NCBI GenBank assembly: GCA_000231825.2
Contig: JH720319.1
Span: 620,001-684,000, forward strand
Length of the DNA: 64,000 bases
Direction of reading: 5' to 3'
Source of the DNA: Tetrahymena elliotti 4EA
Lineage: Eukaryota; Ciliophora; Oligohymenophorea; Hymenostomatida; Tetrahymenidae
Below the pieces are notes generated by a model. It was not told the origin of the DNA. It was given only the letters and a program-made list of their open reading frames with translations, and ran no database searches. Position 1 is the first letter of the stretch, and every line of letters begins with the position of its first letter. Made by a program: the position numbers and the translations under genes. Positions 12,432 through 24,325 of this stretch are shown here, in pieces.

Positions 12432-13484
12432 ATGAGTCAAGAAGTGGGAAAAAAGTATTACCTAGAGATTTAATAAGTAGTAGAGAAGCTTTTCACTTAG
12501 CTTAGTGATAGTTAGAAAGATTTAGTGATAGAAGCTTTAAAGAATGATGAAAAGAATGCAACCTACATAAAAGGAAAAAGTTTAGTTAATTTAATTTGTC
12601 ATGACTTCTGTTTGTATAAATATCCATTTTCTGAGAAGTATGATTTCGATTATGAAAATTGTGTAAACATCTTTTTAGAATCTGAAAGATATGGATGGCT
12701 TATCTAGTCAATTCTTATTACAATTGATAAGGAGTTTAACTTCAAGTTTGAAGATGAAGACATTAAAGTTTTATATGTTTTAAGTGGAGCTTTCACTTTA
12801 GAATCAAACAACAAAAATAGATAAAAAAAAATTACTGAATTAAGAAAGATTTTATATTATATTTTTGAGCTCAATTCTATTTGCACTATGTTTACTCGTC
12901 CTAATTTTTCAAGCAACGTATAATACAAACAAACTTTGAATGACATTTAATAAAAGATTAAAAATAAATTAAGTTTTGCCTTAGATTTAGATTGCGAAGA
13001 TATGAAACATCAAAGAGTAGAAGATTATTTTGAATCAAAGCTAAAAAAACCTGTTTTTAACTCATGGTTGAACTTTTTAGGTGAAGTTAATATTGTTAGT
13101 ATAGGAGAAACAACCAAGTAAAATAGTAATGGTTTGCTCTGCTATGAAATTTTGAATTTATTATAGTGTTTTAAAGAAGCTGAAGAAGCATAAGATTTTA
13201 TTTAAGAGAGACTCTTAATGCCTTCTGAAGCAAGCCAAAATCTATCAATTGTTTAAGAATCATGTCTTTTTGCTATGTCCTATATGATTTATAGCTCAAA
13301 AAAAAATGTCATTCTAATCGACTAAGAATTAGATTAAAGAGTAGAGAAATCTTTCAACTATTCTGATGAAATTCCATCATAACCTTCATCTTTCCTCTTC
13401 AATTCAAGCACCAAAACATAAATCTCTCAAGACTCTGATATCAAGAGCTAAATTGATTCTACTTGTAAATAAAATGATTTTTGA
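12432..13484 (+). CDS. Unknown 350-residue soluble protein
   Basis: A single uninterrupted frame from ATG 12432 to TGA 13482-13484, with many TAA/TAG read as Q. I do not recognise the family. The protein has no signal peptide or membrane segment. It is of mixed charge and rich in K, E, D, N and F, with helical-looking stretches such as ILYYIFELNSICTMF near 145 and EAEEAQDFIQERLL near 265. The last 50 residues are low-complexity S/Q/N/D and probably disordered. The start follows an A-rich stretch typical of ciliate translation starts (TTTTTAATGAG). It is transcribed away from CAMTA. Confidence 0.7.
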
Positions 13485-14215
13485 ATTAAAAAAAGAAATT
13501 TCTCTTTTCTTTTTAGAATTTGTTCAAAATAATTTTTTAGTTAATAAAAGACTTAAAAAAAATAATTATTTATGTAAAACTCTAAAAATATTTCTATGAA
13601 TATATGTTTGTATACAATTAAAATCTATTTTTAATGCAAGTCAACATACTTATATCATAATATTAAAAAATATTACTGATTTTCTTTTAAGTAAATGAAA
13701 TCACCAATAACCAAGTTGTTAATCTAGTCTGTTTTTTCTTGAATTCTTTCTCTTTCAATATTTTTGTGTGCAACTAATATCTATTTTTAAATGCTAACAC
13801 AATCCTTTAATAATAGATATTTAATTATTCTGTCAAAAAAAAAATTTATTTGCTGAAAATTATAAAACTATATTTTTTAAATCAAGTAAATGAAATAACC
13901 AATACAATGGTTGTTAATATAATCTACTTTTTATTGAGTATTTTCTTTATCTGTACAAAGCACTTTGCTTCTACAAAAATATTTACAAATTTTAATTTTG
14001 CTTTTAATTAGGGCTTTGAATTGTTCAAAAAAGTTCTTAGTTAATTATTAATTCAAAAAAAGTGAATTTGCAATATGCTAAAATATATTATTAAATGTAA
14101 CTAATTTTTTAACTATTTTTAAACAACAACATACTTATAATATACAAGATAAAATTATTTTTGCTTTAAACATATTAAATTATAATTACATTAATTTTCC
14201 ATTAAATAAATTGAA
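13485..14215. other. Intergenic spacer, convergent genes, with decayed gene-end copies
   Basis: Lies between the 3' ends of the 350-residue gene (plus) and the DUF924 gene (minus). Holds no intact gene, but two decayed copies of the DUF924 3' end (separate entry). Confidence 0.5.
13640..13960 (-). repeat. Two decayed copies of the DUF924 gene 3' end
   Basis: The last part of the DUF924 gene and its 3' flank read, on the plus strand, TTGAATCACCAGAGACCACC then TTTTTAATATAATCCAAC from 14211. Related text is found at about 13691 (AAATGAAATCACCAATAACC, then GTTGTTAATCTAGTC) and at about 13884 (AAATGAAATAACCAATACAA, then GTTGTTAATATAATC). In the first copy the terminal TGG-TGA is still visible; in the second it is mutated. 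The flank CAACATACTTATA also recurs (about 13645 and 14128). They look like remnants of local duplication with no coding potential left. Confidence 0.5.
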
Positions 14216-14848
14216 TCACCAGAGACCACCGTTTTTAATATAATCCAACTCTTCTTAGGTGCTCTCTCTTCCTAGCTCTTTATTTCTACTAGGAAATCTA
14301 CCAAATTTTAATATTGCTTCCCTATGAGACTTTCCAAAACCTAGAATTTATTAGAAAGCTTTAGCAACATTAGGAAGATTAGATTTTTCAGCATTTTTTT
14401 AAATTTATTCTGCAAGGTCTAAACACTTTTGCTGATGTTGTAAATTTTCTGAATGCATATAAGGTAAAAAAATAAATTATCTTTCAAAATATTTGTAAGC
14501 ATTATACATCTCTTAATTAGCTGTTATTTCATCACTAAGAGCAAGAGCATATTTATCCAAATCATACTACTTAGCACTCTCTCTGAATGCATTTCTAGTA
14601 AATTAATCACAAGTTATAATATATGCTAATCTTCCATCATGATCTTTTTTCCAATGTTCAAGTTAGTTTTTCTAAACTTGATCAAATAGGTGAGAAAAAT
14701 TTGTAATAATGTATTTATCTACTTCCTCACCCCCAAAAAAATGTCTTTTTGAGGCTTCCGGGCAAGGGCGAGTATGTCTATCCCAATCAGCAGGCATAAA
14801 CCAATAGTCTAGAATCTTTTTTATCATCTCATTATCCTTTTAATCCAT
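14216..14848 (-). CDS. DUF924 family protein
   Basis: An intronless frame of 210 residues, ATG at 14848 and TGA at 14218-14216. It matches the DUF924 family from end to end: ILDYWFMPADWD at 11-22, DKYIITNFSHLFDQV near 45-60, W-KDHDGRLAYIITCDQFTRNAFR at 67-90 (family pattern LA-II--DQF-RN-FR), FIFLPYMHSEN near 126-136, and the C-terminal HREAILKFGRFPSRN and LGRESTQEELDYIKNG. The family is common in bacteria and scattered in eukaryotes; it is predicted to be an all-helical, TPR-like protein of unknown function. Lack of introns in an intron-rich neighbourhood and the mainly bacterial family suggest it may have been acquired by transfer, but that is inference. Decayed copies of its 3' end lie just downstream. 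Confidence 0.88.
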
Positions 14849-15807
14849 CTTCAGTATTTAGTTATATTTTTAAAAAATTTTACTCAGTTGATCACTTTTT
14901 TTATTAAGAATTATTATATTTTTATTTATCAATAGCAAAATTCTGTATAAATATCACTAAAAAATAACAAAAAAGAATATCCAAGGAATTATTTCTAGTC
15001 AATTTAAACATTGTAATGTAATTTTTAAAATAAATGATATAAACTTGAAATCATTCAGATGAGATGATTATAATACACTTACTAATTTTTTATTAAAAAA
15101 CTGAAGAAAAAATAATTGATAATTAGATTTCAAACATAAAATAGAGTAATAAATTTTCTATGATTATTCTTTAAATTTTTGTTATCTTTTTTAAAAATTT
15201 AATGTGAGAGTTATTTTTAATGATTAGATTGATTATCAATTTTTGCTATCTAAGTGTAAGTAAGAGTCGAGATCTACTTTTTTTAAACCTTCGAACATAA
15301 AAATACAAATTATTAAAGGGAAATTGCACCTTTAAGTTCAAAATAGTTTTTTGTAAATTTGAACCACCTAATCAGTTTTGGTTTGTTTTAAAATTTATTC
15401 AATCATTTTTGTAAAATTAGTTTAGCTGGCTAAAATTTTTATTTGAAATAAGAAAAGTTAAAAGATTAAATTATTACAAAAAGGATACTTATAAATTAAA
15501 TTTTAAGCTTAAGTTGCTTTTAGTCAATAAATTATTAAATAAACGAGCTGGATATATATATTGAGAATGAAAATTGGTAAATTTTAATTTTTAAGTGAAT
15601 ACATAATATGAAAAATATTAATAAATATTAACTTAAAGATAAAAAGCAATGCATGTGAAATAGAGACTACAAATTATTTGATGGTTGCAATTTACATTCA
15701 AATACTATAATTATATTAAATGAGTTTTTGTTGTTGGCTTTTTAAATTTAAGGAATTTTATTATTATCTTCAAGTTTTTTGAAGAGCTTTTGAAATCATT
15801 ATTTCTC
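14849..15807. other. Intergenic spacer
   Basis: About 960 bp of AT-rich DNA between the start of the DUF924 gene and the stop of the hydrolase-fold gene, both minus strand. No gene, repeat or RNA structure seen. It should hold the DUF924 promoter near 14850-15050. Confidence 0.45.
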
Positions 15808-18256
15808 TCATTATTCTTTTAATTTTTTATCTAATTCTTCGTGCTTTTCATAAATGTGATTGAATCTCCAGTTGTGGTGTAAGTGAGCAGGAGAATAGTC
15901 ACCATAAATATGTTTAGGATCACTGGTTCTGGAGTTAATTCTATCAGGAACCATGAAATTACCTTTTTAATTTAATTAAAAAATGAGTTAAAGCAGATTA
16001 TTTTTTCAATTTACCAATTTCAGTTCTGTCTTTTAAGAGAGCGTGAACACCATCATAAGAGTGTAAGAATCTTTTTTTAAATTAAAACAATTTTTTTATT
16101 TGTTTGCAATTTCTTCTAAAAATTACTTATTTAATTTGCTAGCAACAACTTAAGCATAGTTTTCGAAATCGTAGACCCAGTGATCTATTTAAAATTTGTA
16201 TTTAATTAATTATTTATTTTCTTTATGGACAATTTTTTACTTAAGGGGTTTTCATCTCCTTATATGTAGAAGATATCGTGACCAAAGCCTTTAACTCTAT
16301 TATATTTATTTAAAAAATTAGTTAAATTAGTAAATCCTTTTTAAATATTTACCTAGCACAAACCTTATGCATGGGTAAGGTGTTGGTGGCAAGGTGGACC
16401 CATCTAGAGTATTCAGGGAAAATGAAGTGAGCTCTTCCAGTATAAATACCATTCTTAACAGCCCAGTTACCCAAAGAATCAGCCTAAAATTAAAAATTAA
16501 ATAGTTGATTTTCTTTATTTAATATTTAAATTTAAATTACCTTGTTGAAGTTAAGGTTGTGGTTTAAATAATTAATTTCGAAATTGAAACTATCAGATTG
16601 AGTCTTAGCATTCTTGCTAATGTTGTTGGTGAAGATAGATCTCCACTTAGGGTCCTATTTATAATAAAAAAATGATAAATATCTCTTACCAATCATAAAA
16701 ATTTTTAATGTAAGTTAGCTTATTTGTTACCTTAATATTTTCCTTCAAGAAAATCTTAACGTCCTTATCTGACCAGGTTTTAAAGTTAATTTAAGTAAGA
16801 GCATTAACGTAACCCTTGAACTCTTAGAAAGCTTCGTGGTATCTTTGATCCATGGGAGAGCTATCGATAGCAAAAACACCAGTAACTCTTTCAGCATTGT
16901 AACAGCCAACTGCTAAAGCAATCTTAGCACCAATACCGTGACCACCAAGAGTGGCCATAGAAATTTTTTAAGAGTACATAAATCTCATGACATCATCAGA
17001 CATTTCTTATAAGTCGAAAGAGGGATGTCTGTCAGAATTACCAAAGTTTCTGGGATTTAACAACCAGACGTTTCTGTGAGCTAAAATCTATCGAAAGTAT
17101 CATTTTTTTAGTAAAAAAGGAATTAATATAAAGCTCATTTTAAGATTTATTATTTTTATATTAATAAATTTTGCATATATATCCTTTCCTCAATCTAATA
17201 ATTAATTATTTATTAAATTATTTGTATCTTTTTTAACTAACAATTTCCCTAAATTATTTCTGATAAAAATAAACTCGACTTCATTTTTCTATCAACTTAA
17301 TCCTACACTACTCTCTATCTGCTTAGCTTAAACTAAATTTTTACTTTAAACCTTGCATTATATAATATTTTTTGCTATTAATTCTGTTTTAATCAATTAA
17401 AAGTATGAGCTTTTCTTATATGTTTTAGTTAAATTTTGTTTCAATTTGCTTATTAAATATGATCAAGGAGAAGTGACATAATGCTGAAAGGAGAGAATTC
17501 ATAAAATAACTTTTTATCTATTTTATAAATTAAACAATGGCATACATCGTATTAAGGGTTAGTGAAGAAAGGAATCCAATTAGCAGTAAGATCGCAAGCT
17601 TCAGTGAAGAAGATCATGGTAGGTAAATCATCATATTTACCTCTTAAAAAGGTACCTCTCAAGCTAACATCCTTAGTGTTATCTTGGTAAATAGGGTCTG
17701 TTGGTTTTTAAAAGAAAAAATTATTATAATTTGCATATTTCCTGTCAGATAATATTATCTAAAAATTTGGATGTATAATAAGAGATATGTAAAATAATTT
17801 CAAAATCGCTTTTTCTTTTTTTTGAATTGGAAATATAGGATGTATAGTCCTAATAAAATCAGCTTAATTTTGTAATATCCTTTGAGTTAATTGCAGTAAA
17901 TTGATTGTATTTAATCCAATATCTACGCTTTATTGAATACTACCTAATATCTAACTTTTAATCCTAATTATAAAATATTTTAAATATAGCTGTGATGCCT
18001 TAGCTATAAATAAATCTTTATATCAGATCAATTTAATGGTTTATATAAATGCTTTATTATATCTAGAAGGCTAATTAATAGGCTTGTGTATTAGAATACA
18101 TATCCACTTTTCATACATCCTATAAATATTATCTCTAATCTTGTTAAGCTAAAAGTTTTTCATACCTCCTCTCAAGTGGTTAATGATTCTTGAAAAATTA
18201 TAAGCAGGCTTAGCTCCCCAAAGAGACTTGAAGACTAATTTACGAGTATTGATCAT
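15808..18256 (-). CDS. Mitochondrial-type alpha/beta-hydrolase-fold protein, nucleophile missing
   Basis: Nine exons (18256-18166, 17697-17546, 17087-16731, 16654-16541, 16483-16353, 16296-16241, 16184-16127, 16070-16015, 15962-15808) give 389 residues. The N-terminus (MINTRKLVFKSLWGAKPAYN) is basic, hydroxylated and free of acidic residues, fitting a mitochondrial presequence. The body has the alpha/beta-hydrolase pattern of ABHD11-like proteins: PTMIFFTEACDLTANW, NVWLLNPRNFGNSD near 87-100, the nucleophile elbow at 129-134 and GVFAIDSSPMDQRY. The elbow reads GGHGIGAK, so the catalytic serine of G-x-S-x-G is glycine (about residue 132). The protein is therefore probably not an esterase. Codon choice (many GGT, AAG, AAC, TTC, ACC, CTT) differs from most neighbours and suggests high expression. 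A structural role in a mitochondrial complex is a reasonable guess, not shown here. Confidence 0.8.
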
Positions 18257-19142
18257 TCTTCCTTTATACTTTCTCTAATTTTTGCTTTATATTTATTTTT
18301 TTTATTATTTTGCTTCAATATATTTCTTAATTTAATTTATGATCTAAATCCTTTTACTTTACTTTATTTTTTCTTTATTTCTTTTTCTTCTTTTTCTTCC
18401 TTTTTATGCATTTATTTATGGCATCTTTTTTTCTTCACTTTGTAAATATTCCATTTTCATTCACTTAATTAGTAAAAGCTAAGCACAATCAAATATCAAT
18501 TATTCATACAAACATTTCATCTTATCTCTTTTCAATAGCTGTATTACCTGCATATACAGATAGTGTGAATGTATATTACTTCGCATATTCTCTCTTTGCC
18601 TATATAGGCTAGCAGCACTCTAAAAAAATGAATAAAGAAAACATTATCTCATTATGCCATATATATTTTAAAAGAAGATTTATAATTTACTTCTATTCAA
18701 TATATATGATAGCAATATTAATTATGTGCTTCACAAATAATCTTTGAACGTATCTTTTATATTTGTTAATATTTATTCATTAAGATATTTTTAATTTTCT
18801 AAAATCTTTGTTGTTATTTTTGCTGCTTTGAAATCATATAAACATGTAAAAATAATTTGACAACAATCCTTTTAATTTAATTCAAATTAAAATGTTTTTC
18901 AATAAAAAAATTGGTATATTTTACATTTTAAAATTTTAAAAAGTAAAATATCTTTTATTTGTTTGTTAATATTTTTAATTTGCTTTTAATATAAATGAAC
19001 AAACATGTTTTATATTTTAATAAATTTAAATTTTATTTACAATTTTTATAATGTTAATAGTTATATATTTATTTAAAATTTTTTATTCCCGTTTATGTAC
19101 AATTTTTCAATCTTTTTATCAGTTTGCTTAGAAACTCTAACT
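18257..19142. other. Intergenic spacer
   Basis: Between two minus-strand genes; should contain the promoter of the hydrolase-fold gene. A pyrimidine-rich stretch (TTTCTTCTTTTTCTTCC) lies near 18380. No gene seen. Confidence 0.45.
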
Positions 19143-20884
19143 TCATGAACTATCTTTTTTTAAGGCTTTGCTTAACATTTATTTACATTTTTCGAATCTT
19201 TCTCTTTCCTTTTATTAAATTTGCTTTAAATATTTTAATATTTAAATAAATTTATTTTACTCTAATATAATAGGCTTTAACTATTCCACCTGTTTATTTT
19301 AAATTGTGCAAGTTCTTATCCTAATTTTAAGCCAAAGATTTCTCACGATAAGATGTGTGAGATCTTTTGGGTTATTATTGTGGTCTAAAACGATCTTAAT
19401 CTTATTCATTCTAATTAAATTAGTTATTATAATTTAAGTATGCTTCTCTATGAGCCCTATAAGAATTATTTCCTTATTGATTATCACCAAGAAAGTCATA
19501 TCTAATATTAAATAGAATATTAAAACAAATCAAAAAGTTAATTTATTACCCTCTTTTCCTTTAACCATATATGTCTTTTTTGTCTGAGAAGTTCTAAAAT
19601 AATTACTTTTAATGGTCTTATGCTGTTCCCAACCTTATTTTTCAATAAAAAAAACTTTATAATATCAATAAACAATATAAGGAAATATTATTTTAGACTA
19701 AGAAATTTAATTATCTTAAACAAAATCAAGCTGTTATTCTTTAGGAACTTCTGTTCTTATCCTCTGAGAGCTTAAAGCAGGTTAAAATGTACATTCTTTC
19801 AGGTCTATTTATATCTTGTCTTGTCTTTAAGAAATCAACTTATTATCCCTTTACTCTTTCCATTGCTCATTTCTTTGTAAAAAATTACTATTCTCATACA
19901 TGAGGTATTTATTTGGGTTTAACTATGGCTTAAAAATGCATTCTTTATCTTTTTCGTTTAACTTTTCTGTATGTAATATCTCTCTTTTCCACATCAAAGC
20001 CTAACCCTATATTTATAAATAAAAACATTTAGCAATTGATATTTGTCACTTTTGATTATTATTTACATTATTATATAAGTCCTCCCATATAGATTCTCCC
20101 TTTCTGTGATACTTAAATTCTGAATTATTCAACTTATCATATACACTAGGAGAAAACTAAGATACTTTTTTAGATGATGTATTAAAGCGCTATCTATTGT
20201 TTAAGGTATTGTTTGCTGTAGGAGAAGAAACATCATTGATAAAATTACTAGTAACTGTCTAAGATAATCCCATCCCATCACTCTTAAATCCCTTTTAAGG
20301 AGAAAAAGAAAAATTAAAACTCTAAGCATCTTATCTTGGATAATGATTCTCATCATGCTATTTCATCATTACTTAGTGATTTGTGTTTTTTTAACTACTA
20401 CTGCTTTACATATTCTTTTTTTATAACCCTTCCAAATTTAATTACTAGCTATAACGAATACCATTTTGATTTCCAAATTTATTATCAGTCTTTTAAGACT
20501 ATTATTAGAACTCTGCCTATCAATAATTATATTCAAACTCTCTTTAAAAATTAAAATTTCATCTTCAAAAAAAACTTACAGGTGCACCTAAATGATTTGA
20601 TCTATTAATTTTTCCAAAAGTATCATGCTGGGGTATTTAATTATCTAATTCTTAATATAATCTTTGCTCTGAATCTGATTTTACCGTCATAGACTTTTTA
20701 TCACTTAATTCTAAATTTTCTACATTTTATTTATTCGCTTATCCCCTTTCTCTTTTACCTTTTTTACATTTGTCTCCATATGTCCAAAATATTTCCTAAT
20801 TATTAATGAAATCAATTTAAAATACATATGTTAAAATATAAAAACTGAATCAGTAATAAATTAACAAATTACATCATCACTCAT
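19143..20884 (-). CDS. CTFxP-motif protein, unknown role (possibly ciliary or basal body)
   Basis: Seven exons (20884-20873, 20795-20580, 20489-20067, 20006-19674, 19593-19550, 19501-19261, 19208-19143) give 444 residues, all joins in phase. The first half is low-complexity S/N/Q/D/K. Residues about 218-300 hold two copies of a charged unit ending KECIFKPQLNP and KECTFQPALSS, about 50 residues apart, the second preceded by FLQRNEQWKEQRDNKL. Such E-CTF-P repeats occur in ciliate and other protist proteins, several of them linked to cilia or basal bodies; I know this only as a family tendency. The C-terminal third is Q/R/H-rich and ends in a basic helix (ERERFEKCKQMLSKALKK). No membrane segment or signal peptide. 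The first exon is only four codons long, and the 44-bp fifth exon rests on phase alone. Confidence 0.65.
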
Positions 20885-21325
20885 TTTCTCTTTTAACTAA
20901 TAAATAGTATATCTTGTTCAAATCCTGTTTATATTTCAGCAGCTATTTATCAAAAAATTTAAAGCAAGATAATTTTTTTATTAAAAATAAATTATTTGGC
21001 TAATATTGATTTTTATTACAGTTGTTATAATATCAAAATTTATTTTTATTAAAAATAAGTGATAACATTATTTATCTGTAAGAATTTAATAACAATAAAT
21101 ACTTATTTATTATTTAAGAGGCCAAATATTCTTTAGTGAGACAGAAAGAAAGAAATAAAGAGATGATAATAACTAAATAAATATAATTAAAGAATCTACT
21201 TTGAAATCTGATGTAATAAAAATTAATAAAATAAATTAAACATAACAAATAAATTAATTATTTTTTTATTCATTTCATTGAATCAAATCTAATTTGTTTT
21301 CGTTGACATTTTTATTTTGACAGCC
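20885..21325. promoter_or_regulatory. Divergent promoter region
   Basis: 440 bp between two gene starts facing away from each other. A/T-rich with near-mirror text around 20985-21080 (TTATTAAAAATAAATTATTT and TTATTAAAAATAAGTGATAA). No specific site recognised. Confidence 0.35.
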
Positions 21326-22200
21326 ATGAATTTTAAATACATTCTCACAATACTATCAATTTCAATACCTTTCTCTCTTTGTTTATTTAAAGATGACTAT
21401 GGAATCATTGTAAATTATTAATATTTATTTTTAATAGTAAATCTAAATAAATCATTTGCTAATCATTTTTTTTAATGTTTAGGCAAATCCACTTCCAGAA
21501 ATAGCTTTTGCTTTGATATACTTTGGAGATTTATTATACTACAAGAATTATGATTACTTAAAATTAAGCTTTGGAGTCACAACATGTATTATTTAAGTAA
21601 ATAAAATAGCTTTAAATTAATATTTATTTATAAATAAAGATATTATTTAAGAAATATTAATTTATTTATAATATTATTAAAAAATATAACATAAATTAAT
21701 AGATATTTATCCCTGTACTATTAATGCTAAAAAGAGTATTTTATTTGATCATGATTGTCCTAGTTTTTTGTACATTGATATTATACTTATTTGCTTATGT
21801 CTATAATATTCTTAATGTGTAAACCAAAGTAAACTCGAAGTATATTTTAATAACTCCCATTTTTACAACAATATAAATATTTACTTTTGGCCTTGTTTGG
21901 AAGAATTTAAAAAATGAAAGTATTACTAGTGTTTGTATTATTTTACTACTATTCTTTTTAATAGTAGCATTGAATTCGTTTGCTTGGCTTAGATTTTAGA
22001 AAACTAACTTCAGAAGTTTTCTCTTTGGTATACTTACAGGCACTGCAATTTTTGTTAGTCTGATTTACTTATGCTTAAATTATGATGTTAAACAAGATCA
22101 AGATTACAAATCTATAAAATTTATGTCTCTAATCATTTAAATTTTAGCTGGATTATCTGGAATGCATCATAAATATTAATAAAAAATTAAAACAAATTGA
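21326..22200 (+). CDS. Small multipass membrane protein with signal peptide
   Basis: Three exons (21326-21409, 21483-21596, 21703-22200) give 231 residues. The start MNFKYILTILSISIPFSLC is a clear signal peptide or first membrane segment. About six further hydrophobic segments follow, including FYLIMIVLVFCTLILYLFAY, ILITPIFTTIQIFTFGLVW, SVCIILLLFFLIVALN, FLFGILTGTAIFVSLIY and FMSLIIQILAGLSG, separated by short polar loops. No family recognised. It reads as an integral membrane protein of the secretory pathway or plasma membrane. Both introns are about 75-105 bp, AT-rich and canonical. Confidence 0.75.
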
Positions 22201-22717
22201 ACAGGGTTTTAGATAAATAAAATTAAAATATATCTCTATTCAATATTATAATTAATTTTTGTTGAATTTTTATTTATATTTTAAATTTATTTTTATTTGT
22301 GATTTTTGTTTAATTAAAAATATACTAAATTAAAAGGTTTTTAAACCAATATAAACTAAAAATAAAAACTGAAATTTAATTTAAATTAAAGAAGACTGAA
22401 GGATAAGATTTGTGAATAGCAGCAAAGACATTTTAATTTATGAAATTTATTTTTAAATAGTATAGTATTAAATATAAAAATATTTTTAATCATTATTGAA
22501 ATTTTTGTTAAATTTTAGTATTTTTTAGCTAATAAAGAGTCAAAAATCTTCTATTTTTTCTTTAAAAAATAAAATTAAAATTTTTTGAGATTCAAATAAA
22601 AAAACTAAATTTTTAATAAAGATAAAAGAAACTGAAGAGGATTAATAATTTAAATTACAACAAATATTTTTCAATTTAAATAGTTTAATTTTTAATTGAT
22701 ATGAAAATAATTTTTGA
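22201..22717. other. Intergenic spacer, convergent genes
   Basis: AT-rich DNA between two 3' ends. Nothing recognised. Confidence 0.45.
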
Positions 22718-24325
22718 TCAATCATAATAAAGATCTAAGCATATTAATCGAGAATCCATGATCATTTCTGGGCTAATAATTTTGTAAAAGGTAATTATGT
22801 TGTATAGAATAGACCCATAAATTGAGAATTTTTCATGAATTTCTGAAGAAATAATTTGATTTTTTTCTTTGATTTTTAAGTGAGTTATCAACTAATAATT
22901 GTCTATCAAAATATGTTCAATTAATTTTATTGGAAAGGACTTAGCAAAATTGATTGTGATTGGAATCTAACTATCTCTGTATTTTTTAATGCTAATAGCT
23001 TACAATACTAATAATAGGAATGAAAACGATTTAGATATACAAATGTAAATTTATTTTTCGTAATAATGTACTTTCAAATAATCTATAGATAGATCTCTTT
23101 TGTTTGAAATAAAGTTTATTGAAATATTTGCATTTAAATTTGTAATATCCTTTATTAATTCTAAAACTTTAGCTTAATTTTCTTTAGATTCAATTTGGCA
23201 CTATATCTTTACTTTAGTTGACAATAGAATAGGATATTATTCAAATTTTATTACACTTTTATAATCTTACTTAACAATTAAATCTTATCTCAAATAAATT
23301 TTTTAGCAGCTATTCCCATATTTTAAATATTAAACCATCCATAAAATAAGCCTTAATATGAGCTAACTACAAACAATTAGATGGGCTACAAATACTTCAC
23401 TTTTCAATAAGCTATATCTGTTATTTGCAAACAAATCGTATATTAAATTATTAAAAATTATTGAAATCATAAAGCAATGATCTGTGTTTCCTTTATCACT
23501 AATATCTTCTAAAGAAATCTTTTGATTTACTGATAGTCTAGAAAAATCTAGAAAAAAGGATGGTGGAAGTATAACTATGTAAACTATTTTTTATATTATA
23601 CTAAATACTGTTAAAATTGATGCAAAAATTTTTTCAATATTATTTTATAGGAATCCATTTTCTAGAGATTTAGAATGTTGTTTAAGGTCATAGTAAGATA
23701 AAATAGTTGATAAACTGTAATTTAATAGTTAAGATTCTAACAAGCTATTCAGTTAAATCTATGTAAAGGCTATAATAAATGCATTCCATAAAACACCTTC
23801 TTAAATAAAGTCTAAAAGACTAAAATCTAGTTTGGGTTATACCTTTAAAATATGCATACCTTTTTGACTGATCAATAATAAATTTAAGGTATTAATCAAT
23901 TAAGTAAGCATTTGTATGCTGCTTATAAAACTTCCTTACTACATTTCCTTTAGAAAAAATATATTTGTAGCTATATTTTGTATAACTTTAACAACATAAA
24001 GGAATTTAATAATTGCTTTTTCACTATTTGGGAACCAATGAAAGAGATCCAGCTGAGTAATTTCAATTAAATCTTTAGTTTCCAAGCTTGTTCCAAAGTA
24101 TTTTGAGGGTTTCATGAAAAGTAAGCTGAAAATTAATAAAAAAGGAACATTTTAAAATATTAATTAGAAAAAATTAAAATCGTTTTGCTCAAATATGTAG
24201 AAACATATTTGATAACTTAATTAAGCAATCCTTAAAAAAAATTATAAAATTTTATAGTCTTTTTGTTTGATCTTCTCAACAATATTTTAATCTTCCTGTT
24301 TTAGGCTTTTTATTTACTAGACCAT
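22718..24325 (-). CDS. Unknown multipass membrane protein, intronless
   Basis: One continuous frame of 535 residues from ATG 24325 to TGA 22720-22718; the codon stretch just upstream contains an in-frame TGA, which supports this start. I do not recognise the family. The N-terminus is charged (MVQQIKSLKQEDQ). Hydrophobic segments include VPFLLIFSLLF near 75, a helix with FLYVVKVIQNI near 120, LLDFIQEGVLWNAFIIAFTQ, ILTVFSIIQKIVYIVILPP near 240, and EVFVAHLIVCSQLILRLILW near 315. After these, about 190 residues are soluble in character (beta-rich, VIKFEQYPILLSTKVKI), ending MIMDSRLICLDLYYD. A hydrophobic N-terminal bundle and a C-terminal soluble domain are the supported parts; function is unknown. 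Confidence 0.7.
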
